Positions 8,191 to 15,919 of a stretch of 64,000 bases of DNA are shown here, piece by piece. The DNA comes from Oerskovia sp042887685 (lineage in GTDB: Bacteria > Actinomycetota > Actinomycetes > Actinomycetales > Cellulomonadaceae). The notes below the pieces were generated by a model that worked only from the letters and a program-made list of their open reading frames with translations, ran no database searches and was not told the origin of the DNA. How positions within the stretch are numbered: the stretch's first letter is position 1; the number at the start of each line of letters is the position of its first letter. Location: NCBI RefSeq assembly GCF_042887685.1, contig NZ_JBHVOS010000013.1, positions 62,001 to 126,000 on the forward strand. The letters run 5' to 3'. A program made the position numbers and the translations under genes.

Positions 8191-9653
8191 GCCAGCCCCG
8201 CCTGGGCGGCGACCGAGCGTGCCGGTGGTCGGACGAAGACCTCCAGGACGAAGTCCTCCTCGAGGTGGTGCACGAGGCGCACGAGCTCGGCGCGCGCGGC
8301 GAGGGCTGCATGGACGTCGTCGCCCCGCAGCGGGTACTCGGGTACCGGGTGCCGCCAGTGGCACGCGACCAGGACGCCGTCCGCGGTGAGGGACCCGACC
8401 GCGCGGGAGATCGCGGTCTCCAGGTCGCTCGCGCCGTAGTAGTACCCGACCTCGGAGAGCACCACGAGGTCGAAGTCCCCCTCGGGCCACTCCGCAGGCG
8501 TCTGGAGACGTAGGAGCTCGATGTCGTCACCGAGGCGCTCACGGGCGGCTGCAAGCGCGTCCGCGGCGACGTCGACCCCCACGACGCGGTCGCAGCGGGT
8601 CGCGAGCTCCGCGGTCAGGACACCGGTCGAGCAGCCGATCTCCAGGCCCGCGCGAAAGCGCTGGCGGGGCAACGACGCGAGCGTCACCGCACGCTTGCGC
8701 TCCTCGTACCAGCGGGTCTCGAAGCCCCACGGGTCGGACCGGCCGCGGTAGAACGCGTCGAAGAAGCCGGCCGGCAGGCTCTCGGAGGACGCCGATCCCG
8801 CCCCCGGTCCGTGCCCCGACCCCGGTGCGGGCCCAGCCGCCGGGGACGGTGCGGGCTGGGCCGGCGACGGGCACGCTGCCTCGACGAAGACCTCGATGTC
8901 GCGGTCGGCGTGCCGCAGCATCTCCGGCCCGACGGTCGCCGCGTCCCTCGGGTCCGGGGACAGCGGCTCGACCTGGGACCGGTGCGCGGCCAGCGCAAGC
9001 CTCTTGGCTGCTCGCTCCTGCGGCGTGAGCATGAGCGCCCGCATGTCCTCGGTGGCGGTCCGGTCGCTCGGGTCGCCCCAGTGCCACCACCAGATCGGGT
9101 ACTCCAGGAGCCGTGCGCCCTGCTCGCCGGCGACCGCGGCCGCGACCTCGCCGGCGACGCGGTGGTCACGGTGGCCGTCGCCCCGCCACGGGGCGCACAG
9201 CACCACGGAACCCCTCTCGCGGTGTCCGGGCTCGTCCTCCGTCACCGCAGTCAGGACCGCGCACAGCCGCCGGTGCAAGGCGCCGCCGCGCTCCCGCAGC
9301 CCTCCGTCCGGGAGCCCCAGGAAGAGCACGACGGCACCGGGGGCCACCACGTCGACCGCGTCTACGAGCTCGCGACGTCGCAGGGCCGCGAGCCGCGCGG
9401 GCGTGAGGGTGGGGGAGTCGGGGTGCGAGGCCTCGCCGTCGGTCGCGACGACGACCGTGACGGGCGTGCCCCGGCGGGCGAGCCGTGCCAGGAGGCCGCC
9501 GACCCCCAGGGACTCGTCGTCGGGGTGGGCGGCGAGGACGACGAGGTGGGAGACGCCGTCGGGAAGGTCGAGGGGCGCCAACCGGTCGAGGAGGCCGGCG
9601 GCCCTCCATGCGTCTTCGGTGGTACCCGGGTCTCGATGGTCGAACGTCACCAC
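8187..9653 (-). CDS. Bifunctional PIG-L deacetylase / NodS-like SAM methyltransferase
   Basis: A 488-residue fusion. Residues 35-255 form a PIG-L (LmbE-like) zinc de-N-acetylase, with the AHPDDE motif at 42-47 and a second metal motif HRDH at 161-164. A Pro/Gly/Ala linker (about 262-292) joins it to a methyltransferase (about 296-475) with DPWGFETRWYEERKRA, the SAM-binding EIGCSTGVLT at 338-347 and HWRHPVPEYPLRGD, which is the pattern of NodS-type N-methyltransferases. The joined activities imply removal of an N-acyl group followed by methylation of the freed amine. The GTG start at 9653 overlaps the upstream gene by 7 bp; the stop overlaps the glycosyltransferase start. Confidence 0.88.
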   Translation of the reverse strand: MVTFDHRDPGTTEDAWRAAGLLDRLAPLDLPDGVSHLVVLAAHPDDESLGVGGLLARLARRGTPVTVVVATDGEASHPDSPTLTPARLAALRRRELVDAVDVVAPGAVVLFLGLPDGGLRERGGALHRRLCAVLTAVTEDEPGHRERGSVVLCAPWRGDGHRDHRVAGEVAAAVAGEQGARLLEYPIWWWHWGDPSDRTATEDMRALMLTPQERAAKRLALAAHRSQVEPLSPDPRDAATVGPEMLRHADRDIEVFVEAACPSPAQPAPSPAAGPAPGSGHGPGAGSASSESLPAGFFDAFYRGRSDPWGFETRWYEERKRAVTLASLPRQRFRAGLEIGCSTGVLTAELATRCDRVVGVDVAADALAAARERLGDDIELLRLQTPAEWPEGDFDLVVLSEVGYYYGASDLETAISRAVGSLTADGVLVACHWRHPVPEYPLRGDDVHAALAARAELVRLVHHLEEDFVLEVFVRPPARSVAAQAGLA

Positions 9654-10738
9654 GGAGCGGCCCCGCGGGCCACGAGGTCACGGCCCAGGGAGGCGTCGTC
9701 ACGCTCGGCGTGGTGCTGGCGTACGTAGAGCTGCAGGTCGGCGAGGCGACGCGCATATGCCTCGTCGGCCGTCATCGGTCCTGGACCCAGGGCCCGCGAG
9801 CAGCGTTGCACGGTCTCCTCGACCGCACGCGCGACGGCGCCCCGCACCCGGCGTGCGAGCACCCCTGGGGCGACAACCTCGGCCTCCGTGGTTCCGTCCA
9901 CGGCCCGGCTCGCCTCGACGAGCGTCGTCCGTGCGCTGGTCAGCGCGATGTCGACCGCTCCCAGGTGGGCGAGCGTGAGCTGGTCGGGCTCGCGACGTGT
10001 GGTCGCCGCATACAGCTCACGGGCGAGGCCCACGGCACCGCCCCACCAGCAGGCTGCGACACCGATGCCGCCCCAGGCGAAACCGGGGCGGTCGAGGTAC
10101 CAGCCGGGAGACCCGACCGGGACGGCCGCGGCGCGGTCGAAGCGCACGGGAGCGCTGACGATCTCCGGGAACCCGCGCGCGACCCACGGGCCGTCGTCGG
10201 GCCGGACGCCGGGCGCCCGGAGGTCGACGGCGAACAACCGTCGACCGTCCACGGTCCACGCGGTCACCAGTGCGTGCGAGAGCGTCGCGGCGAGCGAGCA
10301 CCACGGCTTGACTCCCGTGAGCTGCCAGCCGTCCTCGCTCTCCTCAGCCTCCAGGCGTACGCCCGGACCTTCAGCGGCGAAGACGCCCCAGGTGCTGGTC
10401 TCGTCGGCGTCGATCGACAGCAGGTCCACCTCGTCCGGGACCTGTCCCAGGATGGCGCGTGCGTCGAGGTGCGGCTCGAGGACCCGAGAGACCCCGACGT
10501 CGGCCGCGGCGGTCGAGGCGAGCAGCTCCCACAGCTCGAGCGTCCTGCCGGTGCCGGGGGCCGGCACGGTGCGGCCGATCTCGGCGGCCCAGGACAGGGC
10601 CGCGACGACGTCGCCGCTCATCGTCGGTACGGACGCGACGGTGGTCCTGAGCGGCTGGGAGCGCGAGTCCTCGTACCGTGACGGGTCGAGGACGGCGGGC
10701 TCGGGCGCAAGGACGGTGGTGGTGCGCGGATCGGTCAC
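9647..10738 (-). CDS. Acyl-CoA dehydrogenase-like flavoprotein
   Basis: A 363-residue protein with the acyl-CoA dehydrogenase layout: an N-terminal helical domain, a central beta domain (residues about 120-220, including the TGVKPWCSLA segment that matches the family's TGxKxWxT), and a C-terminal helical bundle. It is shorter than fatty-acid enzymes (about 380-400) and the catalytic Glu is not obvious. I start it at GTG 10738, which follows GGAG by 5 nt; the longer in-frame extension is not protein-like. Cotranscription with the deacetylase-methyltransferase and glycosyltransferase points to a biosynthetic role, perhaps oxidation of an acyl or amine intermediate, rather than beta-oxidation. 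Confidence 0.8.
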   Translation of the reverse strand: MTDPRTTTVLAPEPAVLDPSRYEDSRSQPLRTTVASVPTMSGDVVAALSWAAEIGRTVPAPGTGRTLELWELLASTAAADVGVSRVLEPHLDARAILGQVPDEVDLLSIDADETSTWGVFAAEGPGVRLEAEESEDGWQLTGVKPWCSLAATLSHALVTAWTVDGRRLFAVDLRAPGVRPDDGPWVARGFPEIVSAPVRFDRAAAVPVGSPGWYLDRPGFAWGGIGVAACWWGGAVGLARELYAATTRREPDQLTLAHLGAVDIALTSARTTLVEASRAVDGTTEAEVVAPGVLARRVRGAVARAVEETVQRCSRALGPGPMTADEAYARRLADLQLYVRQHHAERDDASLGRDLVARGAAPW

Positions 10739-10887
10739 GACGGCTCCAGTGGTCGAGCGGGGGTTTCCGCACACTAGGCGCGGTCCGAGAGCCTCGCACG
10801 CGGCGGGCACGCTCGTGGGGGAGGACGACCACCTTGGGAGGCGGCGTCAGGGAAGGGCCGGCACGCACGGTCTCGTCGTCGCCCGGT

Positions 10888-11595
10888 TCACTCGTGCTCT
10901 CGCGCTGCGCGGCTGCTGCCCGTCGAGGTACGGGCCGACTCGAAGAACAGGTCGAGGTCGTCGGCCGTGGGAGCAGCGGTCCCGGCGCCTTCCGAGAGAG
11001 TCGTCATGAGCCGGCGAGCGAGGTGCCGGATCGACTCGTTGGTGACGTTCGAGTGGTGGCGCAGGAGATCGAAGGCCTCGTTCTCGGTCATGCCGTACAC
11101 GGTCATCACCGCGCCCTTGGCCTGCTCGATCACGGCTCTGCTCTGTGCGGACGACTGGATGGCCGCCGTCGCCTCGCGCTGGGAGAGCTCGCGCTGTGTG
11201 ATCGTGAGGTCGACGAAGTACCCGGAGACCTGTGCGACCTCGTCCGACCCGGGCTCCTTGCGTGCGCGGCCCACGACCCCGAGGGTCCGGGTGTGGCCGT
11301 GCGCGTCGATGATGCGGTGCACGCACGCGAACGGCTCACCTGTCGAGCAGGCGTTCGCGAGGACCGCTTGGACGCGCGCACGATCGTCGGGATGCTTGTG
11401 GGCGAGCATCAGCGCGGTGGTCGGGACCACCTCGCCCGGCGTGAAGCCGTGCATCTCGTAGAGGCCGTCCGACCACCACCAGGTCCCCGTGCGGACGGTC
11501 AGGACGAACTGGCCGACGGGTTGGGGCGTCCCGGCGAGAAGGACTTCCATGAGGTCTGCGTCAAGAGGGCGATCCAGGTCGTACGAGGTCGTCAT
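10888..11595 (-). CDS. PAS and ANTAR domain regulator
   Basis: A 235-residue cytoplasmic regulator. Residues about 30-130 are a PAS sensor domain (TGTWWWSDGLYEMHGFTPGE, then the HPDDR and GYFVDLT segments). Residues about 140-197 are an ANTAR domain with IEQAKGAVMTVYGMTENEAFDLLRHHS, an RNA-binding antiterminator module by family knowledge. The ATG at 11595 follows GGAG at 5 nt; a TTG six codons upstream is less likely. It lies upstream of the glycosyltransferase cluster on the same strand across a 149-bp gap. I did not see a paired-hairpin ANTAR target there. Confidence 0.87.
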   Translation of the reverse strand: MTTSYDLDRPLDADLMEVLLAGTPQPVGQFVLTVRTGTWWWSDGLYEMHGFTPGEVVPTTALMLAHKHPDDRARVQAVLANACSTGEPFACVHRIIDAHGHTRTLGVVGRARKEPGSDEVAQVSGYFVDLTITQRELSQREATAAIQSSAQSRAVIEQAKGAVMTVYGMTENEAFDLLRHHSNVTNESIRHLARRLMTTLSEGAGTAAPTADDLDLFFESARTSTGSSRAAREHE

Positions 11596-11826
11596 CTCAG
11601 CTCCAAGGGGCAAGGAAGGTCAGGGCCTACTTCCAGACTCCTGACCGGAGGGTAGCGCCGGAGGCCGACCCGGGGACTGCGGTTCGCGGCCCGCGAACGG
11701 CTGGGCGCTCTCGGCGGCCCGACGCTACGACCTGCACGCGGCGGAGGGGCGCCATGCCGCGCGGCGCGTACCCGAGGTGTGGCTGGACGGCTCGGACGGG
11801 CCGTCCGGCGACGGTGCGGTGGGGGC

Positions 11827-12288
11827 CTAGGAGAGGTCGTCCGTGACGTTCGAGACGTCGGTGATCGCGATGTCGACGGCGACGACGTGCGCGGCGGGAG
11901 CTAGCTCGCCGAGCACCGAGCGCAGGCTCGTGCCGGCGGCGAGCCGGACGGTGCTCGCCAAGGGGAGCAGAGGCTCGTCGAACGCTGCGAGGATCTCGAT
12001 CGTGACGATCACGAGCCGGTCCTGGTCGTCGGTCGAGCAGGTGATCGTGAGCGGGGAGGCGCCCGGTACTGCGGCGACGGCGTCACGGAGGGCGGCGGTC
12101 ACGACGTCGGCGGCGACGAGGTAGTCGACGGTGCCCGAGGGTGCCTCGGTCCGCCCTCGGACAGGGGCCGACGGGCGGAAGGCCGAGAGGGCTCTGAGCA
12201 GGGCGTTCTCACGCACCAGGGTCCACCCCTGGTCGGTGTGGCGTCGCAGGGCCTGGGTCGCGCGGTCGAGGACGGCGTCGTCGGTCAT
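11827..12288 (-). CDS. Asp23/Gls24-like small protein downstream of the sigma factor
   Basis: A 153-residue protein whose second half alternates hydrophobic and charged strands (ITCSTDDQDRLVIVTIEILAAF, then VAVDIAITDV) in the way of Asp23/Gls24 domains. The three coupled genes on the other side of the promoter region carry the same type of domain. I start it at ATG 12288, six bases after GGAGGG; an ATG two codons upstream sits directly on that ribosome binding site. The start overlaps the sigma-factor stop by 4 bp, so it may act with or on the sigma factor. The family assignment is from pattern only. Confidence 0.6.
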   Translation of the reverse strand: MTDDAVLDRATQALRRHTDQGWTLVRENALLRALSAFRPSAPVRGRTEAPSGTVDYLVAADVVTAALRDAVAAVPGASPLTITCSTDDQDRLVIVTIEILAAFDEPLLPLASTVRLAAGTSLRSVLGELAPAAHVVAVDIAITDVSNVTDDLS

Positions 12289-12887
12289 CGCCATCCCTCC
12301 ATCCTCTCGGCCAGCGTCGCGCGAGCCCGGTGGAGCATCCCGCGCACGGTGTCGCGCGTCGTGCCGAGGATGTCGGCGATCTCGGCGTAGTGCAGCCCTT
12401 CGACCTCGCGCAGCAGCCAGCACGACCTCTGCAACGGTGGCAGACCGAGCAGGGCGATGTCGAGGGCCTCGACGAGCGCAGCATCCACGGCGTCCTGGTC
12501 GGGTGGGCGGGACGCGGACTCGACGAGCTCGTCCGGCAGGGCGACGGGGAGGCGCGCCGCGCGTCCTCGGTGGCGGTACGCCTGCCGTGTCGCGATCCCG
12601 AAGAGCCACGTGCGCGGCGTGGACTCGCCCCGGAACCCGGGAAACCCGGTCCATGCCGCGACCAGGGTGTCCTGCAGACAGTCGGCTGCGACCTCCGGAT
12701 CGTGGACCATGCGCAGGACGTACCGGTACAACGCCGGGCCGTGCCGGTCGACGAGCTCGGTGAACGCCTCGCGATCGCGCAGGGCCGCCCGGCGCGCGAG
12801 CGACAGGTCGGAGACCGCCCCCGCGTCGTCACCGGTGCCGACTGCTTCCACCTGCTCGACGATAGCTTCCTGGGAAGCGCTCGCCAT
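12285..12887 (-). CDS. ECF-type RNA polymerase sigma factor
   Basis: A 200-residue sigma-70 family protein. Region 2 (about residues 30-95) has EAFTELVDRHGPALYRYVLRM and the DCLQDTLVAAW helix. Region 4 (about 140-197) has LPPLQRSCWLLREVEGLHYAEIADILGTTRDTVRGMLHRAR, a clear helix-turn-helix for -35 recognition. No anti-sigma gene of the zinc type is adjacent; the coupled downstream gene is Asp23-like instead. ATG 12887 has no Shine-Dalgarno sequence, and a TAGTTG hexamer six bases upstream suggests a near-leaderless transcript. The CRP-like palindrome begins 14 bp upstream of the start codon. Confidence 0.88.
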   Translation of the reverse strand: MASASQEAIVEQVEAVGTGDDAGAVSDLSLARRAALRDREAFTELVDRHGPALYRYVLRMVHDPEVAADCLQDTLVAAWTGFPGFRGESTPRTWLFGIATRQAYRHRGRAARLPVALPDELVESASRPPDQDAVDAALVEALDIALLGLPPLQRSCWLLREVEGLHYAEIADILGTTRDTVRGMLHRARATLAERMEGWR

Positions 12888-12900
12888 CGGCGACAACTAC

Positions 12901-12916
12901 TGTGATCTAGATCACA
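12901..12916. promoter_or_regulatory. Perfect CRP/GlxR-type operator
   Basis: The sequence TGTGATCTAGATCACA is a perfect 16-bp palindrome and matches the actinobacterial GlxR/Crp consensus TGTGANNTANNTCACA at every defined position. It lies 14 bp upstream of the sigma-factor start (minus strand) and 105 bp upstream of the Asp23 operon start (plus strand), so it can influence both. Directly over the presumed -35/spacer region of the sigma gene, it would most simply repress that gene or activate the divergent one. Binding is inferred. Confidence 0.75.
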
Positions 12917-13020
12917 TATTTCTGCCGTGACGTTCCTGCAGCGGAGCGGCACCCACTGGAGAACGTCGAGGACCGCCCGGCCTCCTGGGTGGTCGACCCG
13001 AGCACGACGAGGAGCGAACG

Positions 13021-13581
13021 ATGAGCGAGCAGAGCACATCCACCACGGGAGCCTCGGCTCCTGGCACGGCCTCACGTCCCGGGGATGCCGGACAGGCGCG
13101 CCCGCAGCGCGAGACGGTCGACCGTCCCTCGGCGCTCGCCTCCGAGCACGGCAGCACCACGATCGCCGACCAGGTCGTCGCGAAGATCGCTGGGCTCGCG
13201 ACACGCAACGTCCAGGGCGTCTACGCCGTCGGCGGGGGAGCGGCGCGGGCGTTCGGCGCCATCCGCGAGTACATCCCGGGCAGCGGCAGCGACACCACCT
13301 CCGGTGTCCACGTCGAGGTCGGCGAACGCCAGGCCGCCGTCGACCTCGATCTCGTCGCGGACTACGGCGTCTCGATCGCGGACCTCGCCCAGGCGGTCCG
13401 CCGGAGCGTCATCACGTCGATCGAGCGCATGACCGGGCTCGAGGTGACCGAGGTCAACATCGACGTCAACGACGTCCACCTGCCCGGTGACGACGCCGAC
13501 CCTGGCCCCGACCGGCGTGGCCAGCGCGACCAGTCCTCCGGCAGCGGTGAGGGCGAGGACGGTGGCGGGCGGGTCCGATGA
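13021..13581 (+). CDS. Asp23/Gls24 family envelope stress protein (first of operon)
   Basis: A 186-residue protein with a polar N-terminal tail (1-42), an Asp23 domain at about 43-160 (STTIADQVVAKIAGLATRNVQGVYAV, VEVGERQAAVDLDLVADYGVSIADLAQAVRRSV and EVTEVNIDVNDVHL) and a charged Gly/Asp-rich tail. In Firmicutes, Asp23 is held at the membrane by AmaP and protects against envelope stress; the same gene combination here suggests a like role. GAGGAGCG stands before ATG 13021. The stop overlaps the next start by 4 bp. Confidence 0.87.
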   Translation: MSEQSTSTTGASAPGTASRPGDAGQARPQRETVDRPSALASEHGSTTIADQVVAKIAGLATRNVQGVYAVGGGAARAFGAIREYIPGSGSDTTSGVHVEVGERQAAVDLDLVADYGVSIADLAQAVRRSVITSIERMTGLEVTEVNIDVNDVHLPGDDADPGPDRRGQRDQSSGSGEGEDGGGRVR

Positions 13582-14096
13582 CCACGTTCGTGCCCGAGTC
13601 GTCCGACCCCGGGCTCACGGGCCAGGGCGACGACGGCGCCGTCCCCACCCCGCTCGACGTCGCCGAGTCGTTCGAGCACGCTCACGAGGGAGCGGCGGCG
13701 GGTGGGCCCCCCGGCCCGGCGCCCGCCCGGTCGGCCCCCGTCGGCGCGCACGACCGACCCGTCCGTGGGGACACCGCCGGCGCACCAGTCCAGGACGAGG
13801 TGGCCGACCGGGTGGTCGCCACCGTGCTCGCCGTGCCTGGCGTCGTGCGGCTGCACGCCGGGGTCCTCGGGGAGGTCGCGACCTACCTGCCCGGCCGCGC
13901 CGTGACCGGGGTGCGTCTCCGTCCCGCCGAGACCGAGGTTCACCTGGTCGTCTCGGTCGCCCGCCCGATCCCCGAGGTGGCTCGAGACGTCCACGAGGCC
14001 GTGCGCGCGCTGGTCCCAGGGCCCGTGCGCGTGTTCGTCGAGGACGTCGAGTCCCCGCCCTCATCACCGCCCGCCCCTGAGCGGGCACCGTCCTAG
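13578..14096 (+). CDS. Second Asp23/Gls24-like protein
   Basis: A 172-residue protein. The first 70 residues are Pro/Ala/Gly-rich and probably disordered. Residues about 72-160 form an Asp23-like domain: VADRVVATVLAVPGVVRLHAG, then VTGVRLRPAETEVHLVVSVARPIPEVARDVHEAVRALV. It is coupled to the gene before it (ATGA overlap at 13578) and followed after 8 bp by a small membrane protein. Its presence with two further paralogues suggests a mixed complex rather than redundancy, which is inference. Confidence 0.78.
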   Translation: MTTFVPESSDPGLTGQGDDGAVPTPLDVAESFEHAHEGAAAGGPPGPAPARSAPVGAHDRPVRGDTAGAPVQDEVADRVVATVLAVPGVVRLHAGVLGEVATYLPGRAVTGVRLRPAETEVHLVVSVARPIPEVARDVHEAVRALVPGPVRVFVEDVESPPSSPPAPERAPS

Positions 14097-14104
14097 GAGA
14101 GCCC

Positions 14105-14284
14105 ATGTCTGTGTCAACGACCGGTCTGTTCACCGGCCTCCTGCTGGCCATCGCCGCGATCCTCGGGGGATTCTGGGGGTTTCTTCTCGCCGTCGTCCTC
14201 GGCGGTGCCGGATGGCTCGTCGCGGCCCAGGTCGAAGGGCGCATCGACCTCGGTGCCGCCTTCCGCGGTCGCCGCCATGTCTGA
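14105..14284 (+). CDS. Small membrane protein, DUF2273-like
   Basis: A 59-residue protein with one or two closely spaced hydrophobic helices (LFTGLLLAIAAILGGFWGFLLAVVLGGAGWLVA) followed by a short basic tail. Asp23 operons commonly contain a DUF2273 protein of this size and topology, and the position between Asp23 genes supports that label. The ATG at 14105 follows AGGAGAGC. The last 8 bases overlap the start of the next gene. Function in the family is unknown; it may be part of the membrane anchor. Confidence 0.75.
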   Translation: MSVSTTGLFTGLLLAIAAILGGFWGFLLAVVLGGAGWLVAAQVEGRIDLGAAFRGRRHV

Positions 14285-14723
14285 GAGGCCCCCGCTCCTG
14301 GCCATGGACGACGAGCGCTCACCCGCGTCCGTGGGCGATCGCTCCGACGGCTCGGAGCGCGGCGTCCTCCGCGTCGCGGACAAGGTGGTCGACAAGGTGG
14401 CCCGCGCCGCCGTGCTCGGTGTCGCCGGTGTCGCGCCGGACGTGGCCACGACAGGAACGGTCGGACGAGCGCTGGGCCGGGCCTACCCGCACATCACCTG
14501 TTCCCGCGCGGGCGACCGCGCTCGTGTCCAGCTCGAGATCGCGCTCGTGTGGCCTGCCCCGGCCGCGATGGTCGCCCGCCAGGTCTGCGAGGCAGTGACC
14601 GAACAGCTCCGGACCCTCACGGGGGTGCACGTGGACGAGGTCCGCGCGACCGTCGCACGCATCGTGGACCCCTCGGACGTCCTCGGGGCCACCGGAACGA
14701 CCAAGGAGCGACGAGTCCGATGA
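14277..14723 (+). CDS. Third Asp23/Gls24-like protein of the operon
   Basis: A 148-residue protein. After a polar N-terminus, residues about 30-130 have the Asp23 pattern: RVADKVVDKVARAAVLGVAGVAPDV, then RAGDRARVQLEIALVWPAPAAMVARQVCEAVTEQLRTLTG and VDEVRATVARIV. I chose ATG 14277, which overlaps the small membrane gene by 8 bp; upstream in-frame sequence is the out-of-frame reading of that gene. The stop overlaps the next gene by 4 bp. Confidence 0.78.
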   Translation: MSERPPLLAMDDERSPASVGDRSDGSERGVLRVADKVVDKVARAAVLGVAGVAPDVATTGTVGRALGRAYPHITCSRAGDRARVQLEIALVWPAPAAMVARQVCEAVTEQLRTLTGVHVDEVRATVARIVDPSDVLGATGTTKERRVR

Positions 14724-15280
14724 GCGCAACCACGGCATCTCCCGCCCGGCCCGTCCCCGCCCCGGCCAGGTCGCCCCGGGCGGCGCTCGTCCTGACCTCG
14801 TGGGCGTTCGTCCTGGCGATCGTGCTCCTGGCCGTCGCGGTGCTCGCCGGTCAGGCCGCGTACGTGGCGGCGCGGGGGCAGGGCACGAGCTGGTTCGAGT
14901 CCCTCACGGACGCCCTCGACGGGCTCGAGCCCGAGACCTGGGTCGGCGTGGTCGGAGTCCTCGTCGCCCTGGTCGGACTCTGGTTGCTCTGGCAGGCCGT
15001 CCGTCCCCGGCCCCGCACGACCCTGCGAGTGGTGGCGAGCAGCGGGATACATCTGCGTTCTGCCGATGTCGCGCGCTGGGTGAACGCCACGGCTGGCGAC
15101 GTGCCGGGGGTCCTCGACACGAGCACGTCGGTGACCCGGCGCTCGGTGCGCGTCACCGTCCGCACGACCGGCTCCCCGGACATCCTCTCCGAGGTCCGAG
15201 AGGAGGTCGCTCGTCAGCTCTCGGCGCTCGAGCAACCACCGAGCCTGTCGGTCCGACCGAGCGAAGGGCGACGACCATGA
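14720..15280 (+). CDS. DUF6286-like two-helix membrane protein
   Basis: A 186-residue protein with two membrane helices (about 23-52 and 71-92) followed by a soluble C-terminal domain of about 95 residues that alternates short strands (TLRVVASSGIHLRSADVARWV, RRSVRVTVRTTG). Proteins of this size beside Asp23 genes in actinobacteria carry DUF6286, and the layout resembles AmaP, the Asp23 membrane anchor. Coupled by 4-bp overlaps on both sides. Confidence 0.72.
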   Translation: MSATTASPARPVPAPARSPRAALVLTSWAFVLAIVLLAVAVLAGQAAYVAARGQGTSWFESLTDALDGLEPETWVGVVGVLVALVGLWLLWQAVRPRPRTTLRVVASSGIHLRSADVARWVNATAGDVPGVLDTSTSVTRRSVRVTVRTTGSPDILSEVREEVARQLSALEQPPSLSVRPSEGRRP

Positions 15281-15864
15281 ACCGCACCGTCCTGAGGCTC
15301 GATCGTGCGCTCCTCGCCGTGGCCGGCCTCGTGCTGGTCGTCGTCGGCGTCGCCGCGCTGCTGTGGACCACGGGCACCCTGGCCGAGTACGTCGACGGCG
15401 TCCCCGACGCCCTCGACACGTCAGGCGCGACCACTGCCGCCTCCCAGACGTGGTGGCCCTACGCGACCGGCGCCGTCGCGCTGCTCCTGGCGATCGTGGC
15501 GGTGTGGTGGATGCTCGCGCACCTCCCCGCGCGCACGGTGCCCGAGCAGGACCTGCCCGGCTCGAGCCGCACCATGCGCCTGCGCATCGACCGGGGTGCG
15601 GTCGCCGACGCGACCGCGCGCGCGGCCCAGCAGATCCCGTCGGTCCGCAGAGCGTCGGCGACCCTGCGCGACGAGGGGTCCGAGCTCGTCCTCAGTCTGC
15701 TCGTCACGGTCGATCCCGCGACCGACCTGCCCGCCGCCGCCACCCGGCTCGACGACGTCCTCGCAGATGCCGCGACGGTCCTTCCCGACGAGAGACTCCG
15801 GTCCCGCACGACCGTCAGGATGAGGACGAGCCGCCGCTCCGACCGGGCATCCCGCGTCGAGTAG
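15277..15864 (+). CDS. AmaP-like membrane anchor protein, last gene of the Asp23 operon
   Basis: A 195-residue protein with two membrane helices (about 13-31 and 65-83) separated by a short, probably external loop, then a cytoplasmic domain of about 100 residues (TMRLRIDRGAVADATARAAQQIPSV, ELVLSLLVTVDPATDL). This is the two-helix plus Asp23-like-domain plan of the alkaline shock response anchor AmaP. It shares layout with the preceding protein, so the two may be old duplicates that form a heterodimer. Its stop is followed by a hairpin shared with the convergent phosphatase gene. Confidence 0.75.
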   Translation: MNRTVLRLDRALLAVAGLVLVVVGVAALLWTTGTLAEYVDGVPDALDTSGATTAASQTWWPYATGAVALLLAIVAVWWMLAHLPARTVPEQDLPGSSRTMRLRIDRGAVADATARAAQQIPSVRRASATLRDEGSELVLSLLVTVDPATDLPAAATRLDDVLADAATVLPDERLRSRTTVRMRTSRRSDRASRVE

Positions 15865-15883
15865 CGTGGGGTGCGTGCGCGGC

Positions 15884-15905
15884 GTGCCTCCGGTCGGTGA
15901 GGCAC
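15884..15905. terminator. Hairpin between convergent stress loci
   Basis: Perfect arms GTGCCTC / GAGGCAC with an 8-nt loop lie between the Asp23 operon (ends 15864) and the stressosome operon (ends 15920), and could serve both directions. Confidence 0.45.
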
Positions 15906-15919
15906 CCGGCGTCCGACGC

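Noticed and set aside
11645..11830. An open plus-strand frame ending at the TAG at 11828 between the PAS-ANTAR and Asp23-like genes
   Set aside because: No start codon with ribosome binding site, no recognisable domain, and it runs into the convergent end of a real gene.
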